In this document: one piece after another, positions 6,960 through 17,211 of the stretch | Position numbering within the stretch: position 1 is the stretch's first letter | How the letters are laid out: the number at the start of each line of letters is the position of its first letter | DNA from: Prochloraceae cyanobacterium | Lineage (GTDB): Bacteria > Cyanobacteriota > Cyanobacteriia > Cyanobacteriales > JASJDA01 | Length of the DNA stretch: 39,965 bases | Assembly: GCA_030065265.1 (NCBI GenBank) | Contig: JASJCW010000016.1 | Span: forward strand, 1 to 39,965 | Reading direction: 5' to 3' | Position numbers and translations under genes: made by a program | The notes under the pieces: model-generated | Told to the model about the DNA's origin: nothing | Seen by the model: only the letters and a program-made list of their open reading frames with translations | Databases searched by the model: none

Positions 6960-7871
6960 TTATTTTACGATTTGTCTAACAAAATCGCTGACGACACCAA
7001 CGAAATCAGCGGTAGATTCGTAAGGCAAAACATTACGACCCGGAATAATTTTTCCCTGTCCGTTCGGCAAATGTTTTAAATACAATGCTAATCTTTCTTC
7101 TGGAGTTTCAGTCGCTCCGGTGCTGCTAATACTAGAAGCGCGATCGCCAAAAATAACTAAAGTCGGTTGAGAAATACTACTAATTACATCTGAATAATCA
7201 TCTATCCAAAAACCAGCTAAAAAAGAAAAAACGGCATGACGAGTTTGGAGATCTGCCGCACCTTTTTCTAAAGTATCCAACCAACGATCGTCGACATCAT
7301 TCCTATTGGCAAATAATTGACGCTCTGAAAAAGATTTTAAAAATTTGCGGCGACGGGCATAGCGATAAAATGCAGCACCAAAAGGAGTATCAAATAACAA
7401 ATTCCAAAGCAATTTTTGTTGTAAGGAATTGCCTTTTTTAGAGATTAATTTCCAAGCAGGAGGGCCGGCAAAAATTAGTCCTTTAATTAAATTAGATTGG
7501 GAACATTTTTCGACTAAACTAAATGCAACTGGAGCTGATGCACCTTGGGTTATAACTATAACCGGTTTTTTAACTACTGTTTCGAGAAAATATTGCAATT
7601 GTGCGCCCCAATCTTCAGGATAATAAGCCAAACGAGGCAGATCGTTTGCACCGCAACCGAGCAAATCTGGATTGTAAACTGGTAAAGGATTTTCTGTAGT
7701 TAAATAACTGGCGATAAAAGGATGCCAAAAGCAACGAGATAAACCAACTCCGATCGGATAAATCAGTAATAATCCTGGAGTATCCGATGAGGTTTCGTTT
7801 CCGCTAACTTCGTAAACGAGACGATAGTCTTTCCAAGTATAGAATTTAACAGCAGTATCTGCGAGATTCAT
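6960..7871 (-). CDS. alpha/beta hydrolase fold protein
   Basis: I start the gene at the ATG at 7871 (303 residues, MNLADTAVKFYTWKDYRL); the open frame extends to 7949, but the extra residues do not look like family sequence. The fold is recognisable from LLIYPIGVGLSRCFWHPF (oxyanion region), the nucleophile elbow ITQGASAPVAFSLV with Ser in GASAP rather than the usual GxSxG, and QPTLVIFGDRASS, which carries the acidic residue. The usual histidine near the end is not evident: the expected GxxH-P site reads PGRNVLPYESTADF. The substrate is unknown. The gene is divergent from the dehydrogenase gene at 7965, with 93 bases between the start codons. Confidence 0.75.
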   Translation of the reverse strand: MNLADTAVKFYTWKDYRLVYEVSGNETSSDTPGLLLIYPIGVGLSRCFWHPFIASYLTTENPLPVYNPDLLGCGANDLPRLAYYPEDWGAQLQYFLETVVKKPVIVITQGASAPVAFSLVEKCSQSNLIKGLIFAGPPAWKLISKKGNSLQQKLLWNLLFDTPFGAAFYRYARRRKFLKSFSERQLFANRNDVDDRWLDTLEKGAADLQTRHAVFSFLAGFWIDDYSDVISSISQPTLVIFGDRASSISSTGATETPEERLALYLKHLPNGQGKIIPGRNVLPYESTADFVGVVSDFVRQIVK

Positions 7872-7964
7872 AGAGCCAAATTTATAACTAACAAGCCGAT
7901 TATATCTATTCCATAAGATGAGATAATTAAACAGGTTAATCGATCGCATAAATACTAATTACAC

Positions 7965-8969
7965 ATGAAAGCTATCGTCATGACGGAGGCAGGTAGTCCT
8001 GACGTACTAAAATTACAACAAGTACCAAAGCCGAAAATTACAACTAATACGGAAATTTTAGTGCGACTCAAAGCAGCAGGAGTCAACCCGATCGATACGA
8101 AAATACGTCGTCGCGGCACTTTTTTCCCGGAGCAAATGCCAGCTATTTTAGGCTGTGACGGGGCTGGAATCATCGAAGCAGTCGGTCAAGAAGTAACCCG
8201 TTTTCAACCAGGAGATGAAGTATATTTTTTTGCTGGAGGACTTGGTAAAAAAGGAACGGGAAATTATGCTGAGTTTACCGTTTTAGAAGAAAGATTAGTA
8301 GCCCACAAACCGACCAGTCTATCTTTTGCTGAAGCTGCTGCAGCACCTTTAGTCTTAATTACTGCTTGGGAAGCACTCTACGATCGCGGTAGAGTTAAAC
8401 CAGAACAAAAAATTTTAATCCACGCTGGTGCTGGAGGTGTCGGTCATGTTGCCATTCAGCTGGCAAAATTAGAAGGTGCTACAGTTGCAACCACAATCAG
8501 TTCTCCCGATAAAGAAAGATTAGTGCGGAATTTAGGTGCAGATTATCCGATTCTTTATCAACAAAATGATTTCATCAAAGCTACCCTAGACTGGACTGAA
8601 GGAGAAGGTGCAGACTTGATTTTTGATACCGTCGGCGGTAAAGTTTTCTACGATAGTTGTCAAGCAGTAAGAGTATATGGCGATATAGTTACTATTCTCG
8701 AGCCTAATCTAAATAATGGTAATTTAAAAATAGCTAGAACTCGCAATCTCAGAATTAGTTTAGTATTAATGTTAACTCCAAGTTTATTAGGATCGAGCAT
8801 CGCTCAACAACATCAAACAGAAATACTCAAACAATGTGCTACTTGGATCGACGAAGGTAAATTAAAAATTCATTTGTCGCAAACTTTCCCCCTGAAACAA
8901 GCTGCGATCGCTCACGCTCAAATCGAAACAGGATCTACTACTGGTAAAATTGCTCTTTTAATTGATTAA
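7965..8969 (+). CDS. quinone-oxidoreductase-like zinc-free medium-chain dehydrogenase
   Basis: The 334-residue protein belongs to the MDR superfamily. It has an N-terminal GroES-like part (MKAIVMTEAGSPDVLKLQQV; GVNPIDTKIRRRG; AILGCDGAGIIEAVG), then a Rossmann domain with the NADPH-binding motif HAGAGGVGHVAIQLAK at about residues 152-167 and the closing TGSTTGKIALLID. The catalytic and structural zinc-ligand cysteines of alcohol dehydrogenases are absent, which favours the zeta-crystallin/quinone reductase branch (NADPH:quinone or enone reduction). The exact substrate cannot be read from sequence. It is transcribed away from the hydrolase gene and could share regulatory DNA with it. Confidence 0.88.
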   Translation: MKAIVMTEAGSPDVLKLQQVPKPKITTNTEILVRLKAAGVNPIDTKIRRRGTFFPEQMPAILGCDGAGIIEAVGQEVTRFQPGDEVYFFAGGLGKKGTGNYAEFTVLEERLVAHKPTSLSFAEAAAAPLVLITAWEALYDRGRVKPEQKILIHAGAGGVGHVAIQLAKLEGATVATTISSPDKERLVRNLGADYPILYQQNDFIKATLDWTEGEGADLIFDTVGGKVFYDSCQAVRVYGDIVTILEPNLNNGNLKIARTRNLRISLVLMLTPSLLGSSIAQQHQTEILKQCATWIDEGKLKIHLSQTFPLKQAAIAHAQIETGSTTGKIALLID

Positions 8970-9279
8970 TTGAATGTTTTATCTTAAAGATTTTTTTGCT
9001 ATCTTATAAGATTAGATATTTTCAAACATATATTAACTCTAAAAAAACTCAATCAATAAAATCTATCTAAATCAATGTATCGACTCTAGTATTAGTGCTA
9101 AAAAAACATTTTGTAAACTGAAAATGCGATAAGCTCTACTAGAAGAGGAAAAATTAATTCCTTACCTCGAATACTTGATTATTTAAATAGTAAATCTACT
9201 TTCTAAACTGATAACAAGCGCAAACTTGAAAGAGTTTATTTATCAAAAAAAATCAAGTTAAATCTCCAATCTTACTACT
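8970..9279. other. 310-base intergenic region before the chemoreceptor gene
   Basis: No gene is seen. Just after the dehydrogenase stop are ATCTTAAAGAT (8981-8991) followed by seven T's, and the perfect 12-base palindrome ATCTTATAAGAT (9001-9012). These may form weak termination structures. The remainder is AT-rich and presumably contains the chemoreceptor promoter, but no clear -35/-10 pair stands out. Confidence 0.4.
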
Positions 9280-12200
9280 ATGAATCAGTTTACTGACAAA
9301 CCGACTCGAGCGAAAGAAAAACACAAACAAATAGATTCATTTGAAAATGCAACCAAAATAGATTTTAAAAGTTCTCGAATTCAAGAAGGAATTGATATCG
9401 AAATAAGCAAGCCACCTGTTGTAAAAACTGAAACCCCCCCCATCGAGCGATTAAAAAAATTATTTGCTCCAATAATTCAAATTTGGGCCAAACAAAATCT
9501 AGGCACAAAAGCGAGAATAATCGCGATTTGCTTGGGAGTAATGCCGGTCGTAATTGTCGGTGGAAATGCCTCTAATTATGCCAGACAATCTATGAAAGAA
9601 AGTATCATCATAGAGCAAGAAGGTAGAACCGCAGATTTAGCTAATGAAGTTAGTATATTCATTCAAGGTATTTTAGATAATACCAAGGCGATCGCATCTT
9701 CACCAATGCTAGTAGATCCGACTCTCAATCAAACAGCTTCGACAACACAAAAAATAGCTTTATTAGACAGCGTAATCGATGCGAGCCAAGTAAAATATAA
9801 AAATATTGCTGTATTTGATAATAACGGAAATCTCTTATTCCAGTCTTCGCCACAAGCTAACGGTCAAAAAATTACTAATGTCAGAAAATTTCGCAAAATT
9901 ATTGCTTTAGTCAATGAAAATAAAAGTCCTGCGATCGATACTTTGAGAGATGATTCTATTACTAGTATCGTATCGGCTGCACCGATCGCAGAAAAACCAA
10001 CAGGAGAAATTATCGGTTATATCGTAACTCGGATCGATATAGACAGTTTGAAGTCATTATTTGATAATATTGTCGCTCAAAATTGGGAATATAAAATTAT
10101 CGGCAATGACAAGAAAATATTTATTGCGGATGAAACAGAATATATCGGTAAATATGCCAAAGAAGATTTAGCTAATTTTGATATTTTATACAAAAAAATC
10201 GCCAATAGTAAAGAAAAAGAATCAAAATATTCATCAGAAATAGCAACAGAATTATTATTAGATATTGGTGAAGAAAATAATAGAAAAGAACGGGTTTTAG
10301 TCAGCTATACAAGAATAGATAGATTGGATAATATAATTCAAAATAGTTGGGGTTTGATTGTCTCTCGTCCGGCAAAAGAAGCTTTTGCACCAGTTGCAGA
10401 ATTACGTAATTTTCTTTTTGTTGGAGTTTTATTAGCTGCGGCAATAGTCGGTTATATCGCAACTATATTTGCCAGAAAAGCAATTAAACCAATCGTACTA
10501 GCCGCAGGTGCAGTAGAAAAAATCGGTCGCGGCGAATTCAATACTCGGTTAAAAATATCAGGTTCGGATGAAAGAGCAGTATTGTGCGACAACATTAATA
10601 ATATGGCAGAAGAATTGCAATTATTAATCGAAGATCAGGCCATATCTATTTCTCAATCTCGCTTTTTGGTACAAATAACTAGCACGCCAGTTTTCGATCG
10701 CCTCCAATTACAAAATCTCTTTTCTAAAGTAACAGTCGGAATTAGAAAAATTCTCCAATTAGAGCGAACTTTAATTTATCGCTTTGAAAAAGATGGCAGT
10801 GCGACAATAATTTGCGAATCAGTATTAGCTCCATATAAAAGTCTTTTAAATCAAACAATAAGCAAATTGTCCATGCCCAAAACAGTCTTGGCAGAATATA
10901 AAAGAGGCAGAGTATTAGCAAATCAAGACGTAAATAGGGCTAATTTTCATTTAGAATACGTCCAACTGATGAAAGACTGGGAAGTTAAGTCCAACTTGAT
11001 CGCGCCGATCTTTAAACAAGGGCAATTGTATGGTTTATTGATAGCTCACCACTGTCAAGATACCCATTCTTGGCATACCAGAGAAATTAATTTTATCAAG
11101 CAAGTTGCAGCCCAGTTGGGCCTTACCCTAGATCGGATCGGCTTATTAGAAGCAAGAGGACAAGAAGCCAAGCGATCGGAACTGCTGAAAAATATTACCT
11201 TCAAACTAGCAAGTTCCCTCAATCCAGAATCAATTTACCAGACAGCAGCAGCTCAACTTCAAGAATCTTTAAATTCAGATCGAGCGATCGTTGTCAACTG
11301 GAAAAAAGCAAAACGCAATCAAATTATTGCTGAAAAATTTAACAAAAATATCGAACCGATCGGCAAAAATACTTTAATCATTCCCGATACTGAAGACGAA
11401 CTAACAAGAGAATTATACAAACAAGGAGAAGTAAGAGAAATTGCCAATGTCAGCACGACAAATAATTTAACCGTTGCCGATCGCCGCGAGTTGGAGAGTT
11501 TATCCGTTAAAGCTTATTTAGTCGCACCGATTTTAGTCTCGGGACAACTAGACAGTTTTTGTATCGTCCATCAATGCGATCGACCCCGTGACTGGGGAAA
11601 ATCAGACATCGATTTAATCTATCAAGTTGCGACTCAAGTCGGCGTTGCTCTAGAGCGCAGCAACCTTCTCGAACAACAAAAAATAGCTAAAGAATTGTTG
11701 CAAAACCGCGCCGTTCAACTGCTTGCAGAAGTCGATCCGGTCTCATCAGGAAATTTAACCGTATCGGCAAATGTAACCCAAGATGAAATCGGCACGATCG
11801 CAGATTTTTATAATTCCACCGTTGAAAGCCTGCGCCAATTAGTAACTCAAGTTAAAACTGCTTCCGAACAAGTGGCGATCGTCACCAAAATCAATCAAAC
11901 TGCAGTCCAAGATCTTGCTTGGGGTGCGAGACAGCAAAGTGCTGATATTGAAGCAGCAATGAACCGAATTAGCCGCATGAGCAATGCCACCGCACAAGTC
12001 GCTCGCAATGCAGAAAAAGCATCTATCGCCGTGCAAAAGTCTTCAGTTACGGTTGTAGAAGGAGAAACTGCCATGAATCGCATGGTAGATGGGTTTGAAG
12101 GAATTCGGGAAACAGTAGCAAAAACATCAAAAAAAATCAAGCGTTTGGGAGAATCTTCACAAAAAATTTCTAAAGTGGTAAATTTAATCGGTACTTTTGC

Positions 12201-12684
12201 CGAGCAAACTAATTTACTCGCCTTAAATGCTTCGATCGAAGCAGCTCACGCGGGAGAACAAGGTAAAGGTTTCGCCGTAGTAGCCGAAGAAGTACGGGCT
12301 TTATCCCAACAGTCAGCACAAGCAACTGCAGAAATCGAAAAAATCGTTGCCAGCATTCAAGCCGAAACTAACGAAGTCGTAGCAGCGATGGAAGAAGGAA
12401 CGGCTCGAGTTGTTGAAGGAACTTGGTTAGTCGGCGAAACTCGCTCCTCTTTAGAAAAAATTGCCCTTGCTAGCGTTCAAATCAATCAATTGGTACTGGC
12501 GATCGCCGAAGCAACTGCAATCCAATCTCAAGAAGAGGAAGCAGTCAGCGAAACTATTGCCGAAGTAGCAGATATATCTCAGCAAACTTCAGCAGATGCT
12601 AGTTCTGTCTCGGCTTCTTTTGAAGAATTATTAACAGTAGCTCAAAAATTACAAGAAAGCGTCAATCGCTTTAAAGTTGAGTAG
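9280..12684 (+). CDS. methyl-accepting chemotaxis protein with HAMP and two GAF domains
   Basis: This 1134-residue membrane receptor should signal to CheA/CheW; in cyanobacteria such receptors mostly steer type IV pilus motility. Domain order: polar N-terminus; membrane span at about residues 78-100; Cache-like periplasmic sensor about 105-370; second span about 376-400; HAMP about 400-455; GAF 1 about 467-625; GAF 2 about 635-797; second HAMP-like segment about 810-860; signalling domain to the end, with the hairpin tip [20 protein letters not shown] and [15 protein letters not shown]. The layout resembles PixJ/PilJ-type receptors, but the chromophore Cys of cyanobacteriochrome GAF domains is replaced (NFHLEY at about 555, where CH is expected), so bilin binding is unlikely. 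No che genes adjoin it. Confidence 0.93.
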   Translation: MNQFTDKPTRAKEKHKQIDSFENATKIDFKSSRIQEGIDIEISKPPVVKTETPPIERLKKLFAPIIQIWAKQNLGTKARIIAICLGVMPVVIVGGNASNYARQSMKESIIIEQEGRTADLANEVSIFIQGILDNTKAIASSPMLVDPTLNQTASTTQKIALLDSVIDASQVKYKNIAVFDNNGNLLFQSSPQANGQKITNVRKFRKIIALVNENKSPAIDTLRDDSITSIVSAAPIAEKPTGEIIGYIVTRIDIDSLKSLFDNIVAQNWEYKIIGNDKKIFIADETEYIGKYAKEDLANFDILYKKIANSKEKESKYSSEIATELLLDIGEENNRKERVLVSYTRIDRLDNIIQNSWGLIVSRPAKEAFAPVAELRNFLFVGVLLAAAIVGYIATIFARKAIKPIVLAAGAVEKIGRGEFNTRLKISGSDERAVLCDNINNMAEELQLLIEDQAISISQSRFLVQITSTPVFDRLQLQNLFSKVTVGIRKILQLERTLIYRFEKDGSATIICESVLAPYKSLLNQTISKLSMPKTVLAEYKRGRVLANQDVNRANFHLEYVQLMKDWEVKSNLIAPIFKQGQLYGLLIAHHCQDTHSWHTREINFIKQVAAQLGLTLDRIGLLEARGQEAKRSELLKNITFKLASSLNPESIYQTAAAQLQESLNSDRAIVVNWKKAKRNQIIAEKFNKNIEPIGKNTLIIPDTEDELTRELYKQGEVREIANVSTTNNLTVADRRELESLSVKAYLVAPILVSGQLDSFCIVHQCDRPRDWGKSDIDLIYQVATQVGVALERSNLLEQQKIAKELLQNRAVQLLAEVDPVSSGNLTVSANVTQDEIGTIADFYNSTVESLRQLVTQVKTASEQVAIVTKINQTAVQDLAWGARQQSADIEAAMNRISRMSNATAQVARNAEKASIAVQKSSVTVVEGETAMNRMVDGFEGIRETVAKTSKKIKRLGESSQKISKVVNLIGTFAEQTNLLALNASIEAAHAGEQGKGFAVVAEEVRALSQQSAQATAEIEKIVASIQAETNEVVAAMEEGTARVVEGTWLVGETRSSLEKIALASVQINQLVLAIAEATAIQSQEEEAVSETIAEVADISQQTSADASSVSASFEELLTVAQKLQESVNRFKVE

Positions 12685-12721
12685 GCAGAAGGTAAGAGGC
12701 AAGAGGCAAGGAGGCAAGAGG
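12684..12721. repeat. short tandem repeat of the GAGGCAA type
   Basis: Directly after the chemoreceptor stop lie about four degenerate copies of the heptamer GAGGCAA (GTAAGAGGCAAGAGGCAAGG and on). It is the same family as the long array at 34314-34579 and is typical of cyanobacterial short tandemly repeated sequences. Confidence 0.75.
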
Positions 12722-12790
12722 AATAATAATTTTGAAAAAGAATTAAAAGTTAGTAGAACGAGTATTATATTTAAACTCCCGACCTGCTAC

Positions 12791-13447
12791 CTAGACTGAG
12801 TGACCCCCCTTCTGAGGGACTCGACAAGAGCGAAAAGAGATTCTGTGCATTTTAGAAGGGCCGTATTGTTGCAAAGCCAATAAATGTTTTTTAGTGCCGT
12901 AACCCTTATTAGCTGGCAGATCGTAATTAGGATAAGATCGGGCCAGACGAACGATTAAATCATCTCGCCAGACCTTAGCAATAATACTAGCAGCAGAAAT
13001 TGCCACAGAAATGCGATCGCCGCCGATTAAATTTTGTTGCGGTACGGTTAAATCGGGAATCGGGCGATCGCCATCAACCAGACAAAGATCTGGGGTAACT
13101 TTCAATTTAATTACAGCTCGCTTCATCGCTAATAAAGAAGCTTGTAAGATATTGAGTCGATCTATTTCTGCTACAGTAGCCCAACCAACCGACCAACTAC
13201 TAACTATATTTTGAATTGGCGCGATCGACCCCGAACGTTTTTTAGCACTTAAAAGCTTGCTATCTTTAACGCCAATTTCCACCAATTGAGGCAGATCTTT
13301 AACTCTGAGAACTACTACTGCAGCCATTACCGGGCCGAATAAAGCTCCCCTACCAACTTCATCGACACCAGCAATTAATCCTTCCTTACCAATTAACTCA
13401 ATTAATTGAGAGGATGAAACAGGAGGATTGTTTTTGTGTTTTGCCAT
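12791..13447 (-). CDS. rnhB: ribonuclease HII
   Basis: RNase HII cuts RNA in RNA-DNA hybrids and removes single ribonucleotides misincorporated in DNA. The 218-residue protein has the family motif GVDEVGRGALFGPVMAAVVVL (split here at GVDEVGRG, with the catalytic Asp-Glu), the second acidic site LVDGDRPIPDL, and SAASIIAKVWRD with the conserved Lys, plus YPNYDLPANKGYGTKKHL. It starts within the stop of rne (TAATG, one shared base), so it is translationally coupled to rne; an rne-rnhB pair is a known cyanobacterial arrangement. Confidence 0.96.
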   Translation of the reverse strand: MAKHKNNPPVSSSQLIELIGKEGLIAGVDEVGRGALFGPVMAAVVVLRVKDLPQLVEIGVKDSKLLSAKKRSGSIAPIQNIVSSWSVGWATVAEIDRLNILQASLLAMKRAVIKLKVTPDLCLVDGDRPIPDLTVPQQNLIGGDRISVAISAASIIAKVWRDDLIVRLARSYPNYDLPANKGYGTKKHLLALQQYGPSKMHRISFRSCRVPQKGGHSV

Positions 13448-15441
13448 TAACTGCTTTGAGTTTCTTTAGCTGAAGATCGACGACGACGACGGCGAATTAA
13501 AGGACGAGGATTATCGGCAGATTCGCCATTATCTTCCTCCATTTCTATTTCTTCTGGAGAAATTGGTTCTGCTTCTGGTTCTGCTTCTAGTTCTAGTTCT
13601 GTTTCTGGCTCTGTTTCGGCTTCGACAATTGGCTCTTCAGGTAAAGGATCCGCAGGATGATTGACATCATCATCGGTTAAAGAAACTTCTTCTGATTCGG
13701 GGGATTTAATCGAGACTATGACTGATTTAGGATCTTTAAATTCGCGATCGACCCTAATTAGAGGTGAAACCCCCATTAGTGCGAAAACATCTTGTTCGAT
13801 CGGAGTCATTTCTACAGAAATTTTCTCGAGTGCCTCTTCATCGCGCCGCGATCGCGATGGCATTCTAGTCTTTTTCTCTTCGGTAGGCTCTGTTTCGGTC
13901 TCAACTTGTACTTGTACTTCCGGTGGAGCGATCCGAGGCAATTCTACCGGACTAGATTCTTCTTTGGTTTGAACCTCATTCAAGCGGCGACGGCGACGAC
14001 GGCGATTGTTATTATTTCCAGATCCTTGCTCTTGATAGCTGGGATGATTGAGTAATTCTGGTTGTTCGACATCGTCAGCAGCATTAAGATCTAAAGCAGT
14101 ATCGAGCAGTCCGTCTGCTTCTTCGAGGACTAATTCGGGAGCAGTTTTAAAAATAGCCGCTCCGGGGCCGTTAGAACTCGGAGCCACCAGAGCTTGTTCG
14201 CTACGTTCTCCGGGTAAATGGGCTAAATGTCCCAAACCACCGCAATTAGGACAAGGAGTTCCAAATAATTCGTAAATATTCTGACCTTGTCGTTTGCGAG
14301 TTAATTCTACCAATCCTAATTCTGAGAGCTGAGCGATTTGAGGCCTGGCTTTATCTGCTTTTAAAGATTTGTCAAAATGTTCTAGAAGTTTGAGGCGATC
14401 GCGAGGGGAGTCCATATCGATAAAATCGACTACGATTACCCCGCCAATATTACGCAGTCTGAGCTGACGAGCGATTTCTGTAGCGGCTTCGCTGTTCGTC
14501 CAAAGTACGGTTTCTCTAGCAGTTGCCGATCGCGTAAAAGAACCGGAGTTAACGTCAATTACGGTTAAAGCCTCGGTGGGTTCGATGATAATATAACCGC
14601 CAGAAGGCAAATCTACTCTAGGTTTGAGTGCTTCTTTAACTGCGGCACTGACCCGAAAATATTCTAAAATTGGTTGTCTTTCGCGATGGTGATCGATCAG
14701 TACCCCTGCAGGAGGCCGGCCGCCACCCCAATTCCGCAATTGTTCTTTAACCCGCTTCAGCCCGCCGTTTGAGTCTACTACGATCCGATTGACATCGGCG
14801 GTGTACATATCTCGTAACACGCGTTGAATAAAATCATCGTCGCGATTTAACAAGGCGGGGGGTTCGATCCGATTAGCCTGTTGTTGAATCTTTTCCCACT
14901 GCTTTTGCAGCAGATCGAGATCTTCCATGATTGCTTTTTCGTCTTTGGTTTCGGCTTCGGTGCGAACTAACAAACCCATTCCGGCTGGTTTGACTAAAAT
15001 TGCTAAAGCTCTGAGGCGAGATCTTTCGGTTTCATCTTTGATCCTTCTCGATAGCTTGACCCCTTGTCCGTAGGGCATCAAAACTAAATAACGTCCGGGT
15101 AAAGTAATATTTCCTGTTAACCTCGGGCCTTTATTCCCCGTCGGTTCTTTCATTACTTGTACCAATACTTTTTGTTGGGGTGTCAGTAGTTCGGTAATTG
15201 CCCCTGCGCTGCGTTTTAAGCGTAACGGCCCGAGATCGGTAACGTGAATGAAGCCATTTCTTTCTGCATCGCCAATATTAACAAAAGCTGCGTCTATTCC
15301 GGGAATGACATTTTCTACTGACCCTAAATAAATATCGCTTACTTGTTGTATGCCGGTGGCAACAACTAATTCTTGTATTTGATCTTCCCAAAAAACTGCA
15401 GCAATATGATGCTGTTCGGCGATAATAATTTGCTTTGCCAT
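13447..15441 (-). CDS. rne: ribonuclease E
   Basis: RNase E is the main mRNA-decay and rRNA/tRNA-processing endonuclease. The N-terminal catalytic half contains the S1 region (GSVENVIPGIDAAFVNIGDA...FIHVTDLG), the 5' sensor and the DNase-I-like active site (TVIDVNSGSF; VIVVDFIDMDSPRDR), and the zinc link TPCPNCGGLGH. The C-terminal half is short and disordered: an Arg cluster after SGNNNN, a long Glu-rich acidic stretch, and the extreme C-terminal RRRRRRSS. In cyanobacteria the Arg-rich C-terminal nonapeptide recruits polynucleotide phosphorylase, so this end is probably the PNPase docking site. 664 residues is normal for the group. A long leader precedes it. Confidence 0.96.
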   Translation of the reverse strand: MAKQIIIAEQHHIAAVFWEDQIQELVVATGIQQVSDIYLGSVENVIPGIDAAFVNIGDAERNGFIHVTDLGPLRLKRSAGAITELLTPQQKVLVQVMKEPTGNKGPRLTGNITLPGRYLVLMPYGQGVKLSRRIKDETERSRLRALAILVKPAGMGLLVRTEAETKDEKAIMEDLDLLQKQWEKIQQQANRIEPPALLNRDDDFIQRVLRDMYTADVNRIVVDSNGGLKRVKEQLRNWGGGRPPAGVLIDHHRERQPILEYFRVSAAVKEALKPRVDLPSGGYIIIEPTEALTVIDVNSGSFTRSATARETVLWTNSEAATEIARQLRLRNIGGVIVVDFIDMDSPRDRLKLLEHFDKSLKADKARPQIAQLSELGLVELTRKRQGQNIYELFGTPCPNCGGLGHLAHLPGERSEQALVAPSSNGPGAAIFKTAPELVLEEADGLLDTALDLNAADDVEQPELLNHPSYQEQGSGNNNNRRRRRRRLNEVQTKEESSPVELPRIAPPEVQVQVETETEPTEEKKTRMPSRSRRDEEALEKISVEMTPIEQDVFALMGVSPLIRVDREFKDPKSVIVSIKSPESEEVSLTDDDVNHPADPLPEEPIVEAETEPETELELEAEPEAEPISPEEIEMEEDNGESADNPRPLIRRRRRRSSAKETQSS

Positions 15442-15937
15442 TAACTAAAATTTCCTCAAAATTCTTTAACGTGGTGAAAAGATGCGTGACTGTGCCCGTG
15501 GTCGGACGATATTCTATACTCTTGCAGCAGTTAGCAGCGAAGTTCGCAGAAGGCGAAGGCGCGAAGCGGGGCCGTAGGCCGTTCGATCTAATTTCTTGTA
15601 GAGATTAAGAACCATATATTTTAAATTCGTCTATAACTTTTTAGTTTTCACTCGAGCTAAACACCAGAATTCTATTTGCGAACCCCACGCTATTAGTGTT
15701 TGGTTGTTCGAGCTAATTCTTTGCGAACTTTCCCCATCTTTGAGCAGAGTATTTTTTTTGAGAATACTTTTGGTTTGAGATGAGAAATATATTATGACAA
15801 GCTCGCCGACTTTCTAAGGCAATTTAGCCTTATTATACTCTGTTCTTTTTTTGGGGTTGCGCGCCTTCATTAACGATAATTTAATATTTCTCAATTCTCT
15901 AATCTTAACGATAACATTGGGAGTCAATTATTTGTTA
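15442..15937 (-). promoter_or_regulatory. long upstream region / probable leader of rne
   Basis: No gene is visible in these 496 bases. They separate rne from the cysteine desulfurase gene, both on the minus strand. The RNase E mRNA of cyanobacteria and other bacteria commonly has a long 5' leader through which the enzyme limits its own synthesis; a leader here is inference from length. A GC-rich island at about 15535-15590 (GCGAAGGCGCGAAGCGGGGC, GGCCGTAGGCC) contrasts with the AT-rich surroundings and can fold on itself. U-rich stretches occur nearer the desulfurase gene. Confidence 0.45.
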
Positions 15938-17110
15938 TTAAAAGTTTACTGCTGTTGCTTTGGCACTGCGTAAAGATTCGATAACGGCGATCGTTGTTTT
16001 GGCAACTCTTTCTATTTCTGCTGCGGTATTAAATCTACCGATGCCGAATCTAATCGAAGCGCGGGCTAATTCTGGTGAATGTCCCAATGCTGTTAAGACG
16101 TGAGATGGTTTGATAGAACTGGAAGCGCAAGCAGATCCAGAAGATACTGCGACGGTCGATCGCACCCCTAATAATAACGCTGCACCATCAACTCCGGCAA
16201 CGCTAACACTCAAACTTCCTGGTAAACGCAGTTCTGGGTGTCCGTTGAAATAAATGTTTTCTAATTGACTTAATTTGTTCTGCAACATTTGTCTCAATCC
16301 GATCGCTCTTTTTGATTCGGATTCCATTTCGCCCAATGCAAGTTCTATGGCTTTGGCAAAGCCGACTATTTGGGGAGTATATAATGTTCCCGATCGCAAT
16401 TGTTGTTCTTGTCCTCCTCCATGTAATTGAGGGGCTAATCTAACTCTCGGGTCGCGCTTTCTGACATATAAAGCTCCGATTCCTTTGGGCCCGTAAATTT
16501 TATGAGCTGTCAAGGACATTAAATCTATCTTCATACTTGCTACGTCGAGGGGGATTTTCCCGATCGCTTGGGCGGCATCGGTGTGAAATAAAACTTGATG
16601 TTGGCGGGCGATCGCGCCGATCTCGTTTAAATTTTGCAATACGCCAATTTCGTTATTGGCAGCCATTACCGAGATTAAAATTGTTTCGGGACGAATCGAT
16701 CGCAACAGCAATTCTAAATCGATTAAACCATCTTGTTGTACTGGTAAAAAGGTAATTTCAAAACCCAAACTTTGCAGGTATTTACAAGGATCTAATACTG
16801 CTGAATGTTCGCTAACGCAACTGATGAGATGTTTTCCTTTGCTAAAATATGCTTCTGCTACCCCTTTAATTGCTAAATTATCTGCTTCGGTAGCACCGCT
16901 TGTAAAGATAATTTCTTCTGGGGCTGCATTTATCGCTGCGGCGATAGTTTGGCGGGATTTTTTCACTGCTGCTTCGGCTTCCCAACCGTAAGCATGGGCT
17001 ACGCTGGAGGGATTGCCAAACTGTTCGGTAAAATATGGCAGCATTGCTTCTACCACTCTTCTATCGGTGGGGGTGGTGGCAAAATTATCTAAATAAATCG
17101 GTTTTTGCAT
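15938..17110 (-). CDS. cysteine desulfurase (NifS/IscS family)
   Basis: This PLP enzyme takes sulfur from cysteine for Fe-S clusters and thio-modified tRNA. The 390-residue sequence starts with IYLDNFATTPTDRRVVEAMLPY and shows FTSGATEADNLAIKG, HTDAAQAIGK, the PLP lysine in SLTAHKIYGPKG, the substrate Arg in LRSGTLYTPQIVG, and the active-site Cys in VSSGSACASSS on an extended loop. The loop without deletion and the FATTP start place it in the group I NifS/IscS class rather than SufS. No nif or isc genes adjoin, so a housekeeping IscS role or a nitrogen-fixation role cannot be separated here. Confidence 0.94.
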   Translation of the reverse strand: MQKPIYLDNFATTPTDRRVVEAMLPYFTEQFGNPSSVAHAYGWEAEAAVKKSRQTIAAAINAAPEEIIFTSGATEADNLAIKGVAEAYFSKGKHLISCVSEHSAVLDPCKYLQSLGFEITFLPVQQDGLIDLELLLRSIRPETILISVMAANNEIGVLQNLNEIGAIARQHQVLFHTDAAQAIGKIPLDVASMKIDLMSLTAHKIYGPKGIGALYVRKRDPRVRLAPQLHGGGQEQQLRSGTLYTPQIVGFAKAIELALGEMESESKRAIGLRQMLQNKLSQLENIYFNGHPELRLPGSLSVSVAGVDGAALLLGVRSTVAVSSGSACASSSIKPSHVLTALGHSPELARASIRFGIGRFNTAAEIERVAKTTIAVIESLRSAKATAVNF

Positions 17111-17211
17111 CAGAAATTAATTTCTCTTGGCTCGAATTCTAAAAAATCAAACATCAAAGTATTTAAATTAAAAACTTAACTATTAATTCCTCTTCTCGAT
17201 CGCTTTTGAAT

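Noticed and set aside
6805..7023. 72-residue plus-strand frame starting with TTG in the MITE-like copy A
   Set aside because: It spans the repeat and the palindrome and runs into the tail of the hydrolase gene on the other strand; composition does not look coding.
11839..12140. Minus-strand frames inside the chemoreceptor gene
   Set aside because: They mirror the helical signalling domain, whose regular codon pattern leaves the opposite strand open; no independent support.
13661..14275. Plus-strand frames opposite the C-terminal half of rne
   Set aside because: They are Ser/Arg-rich reflections of the acidic and Arg-rich tail of RNase E.
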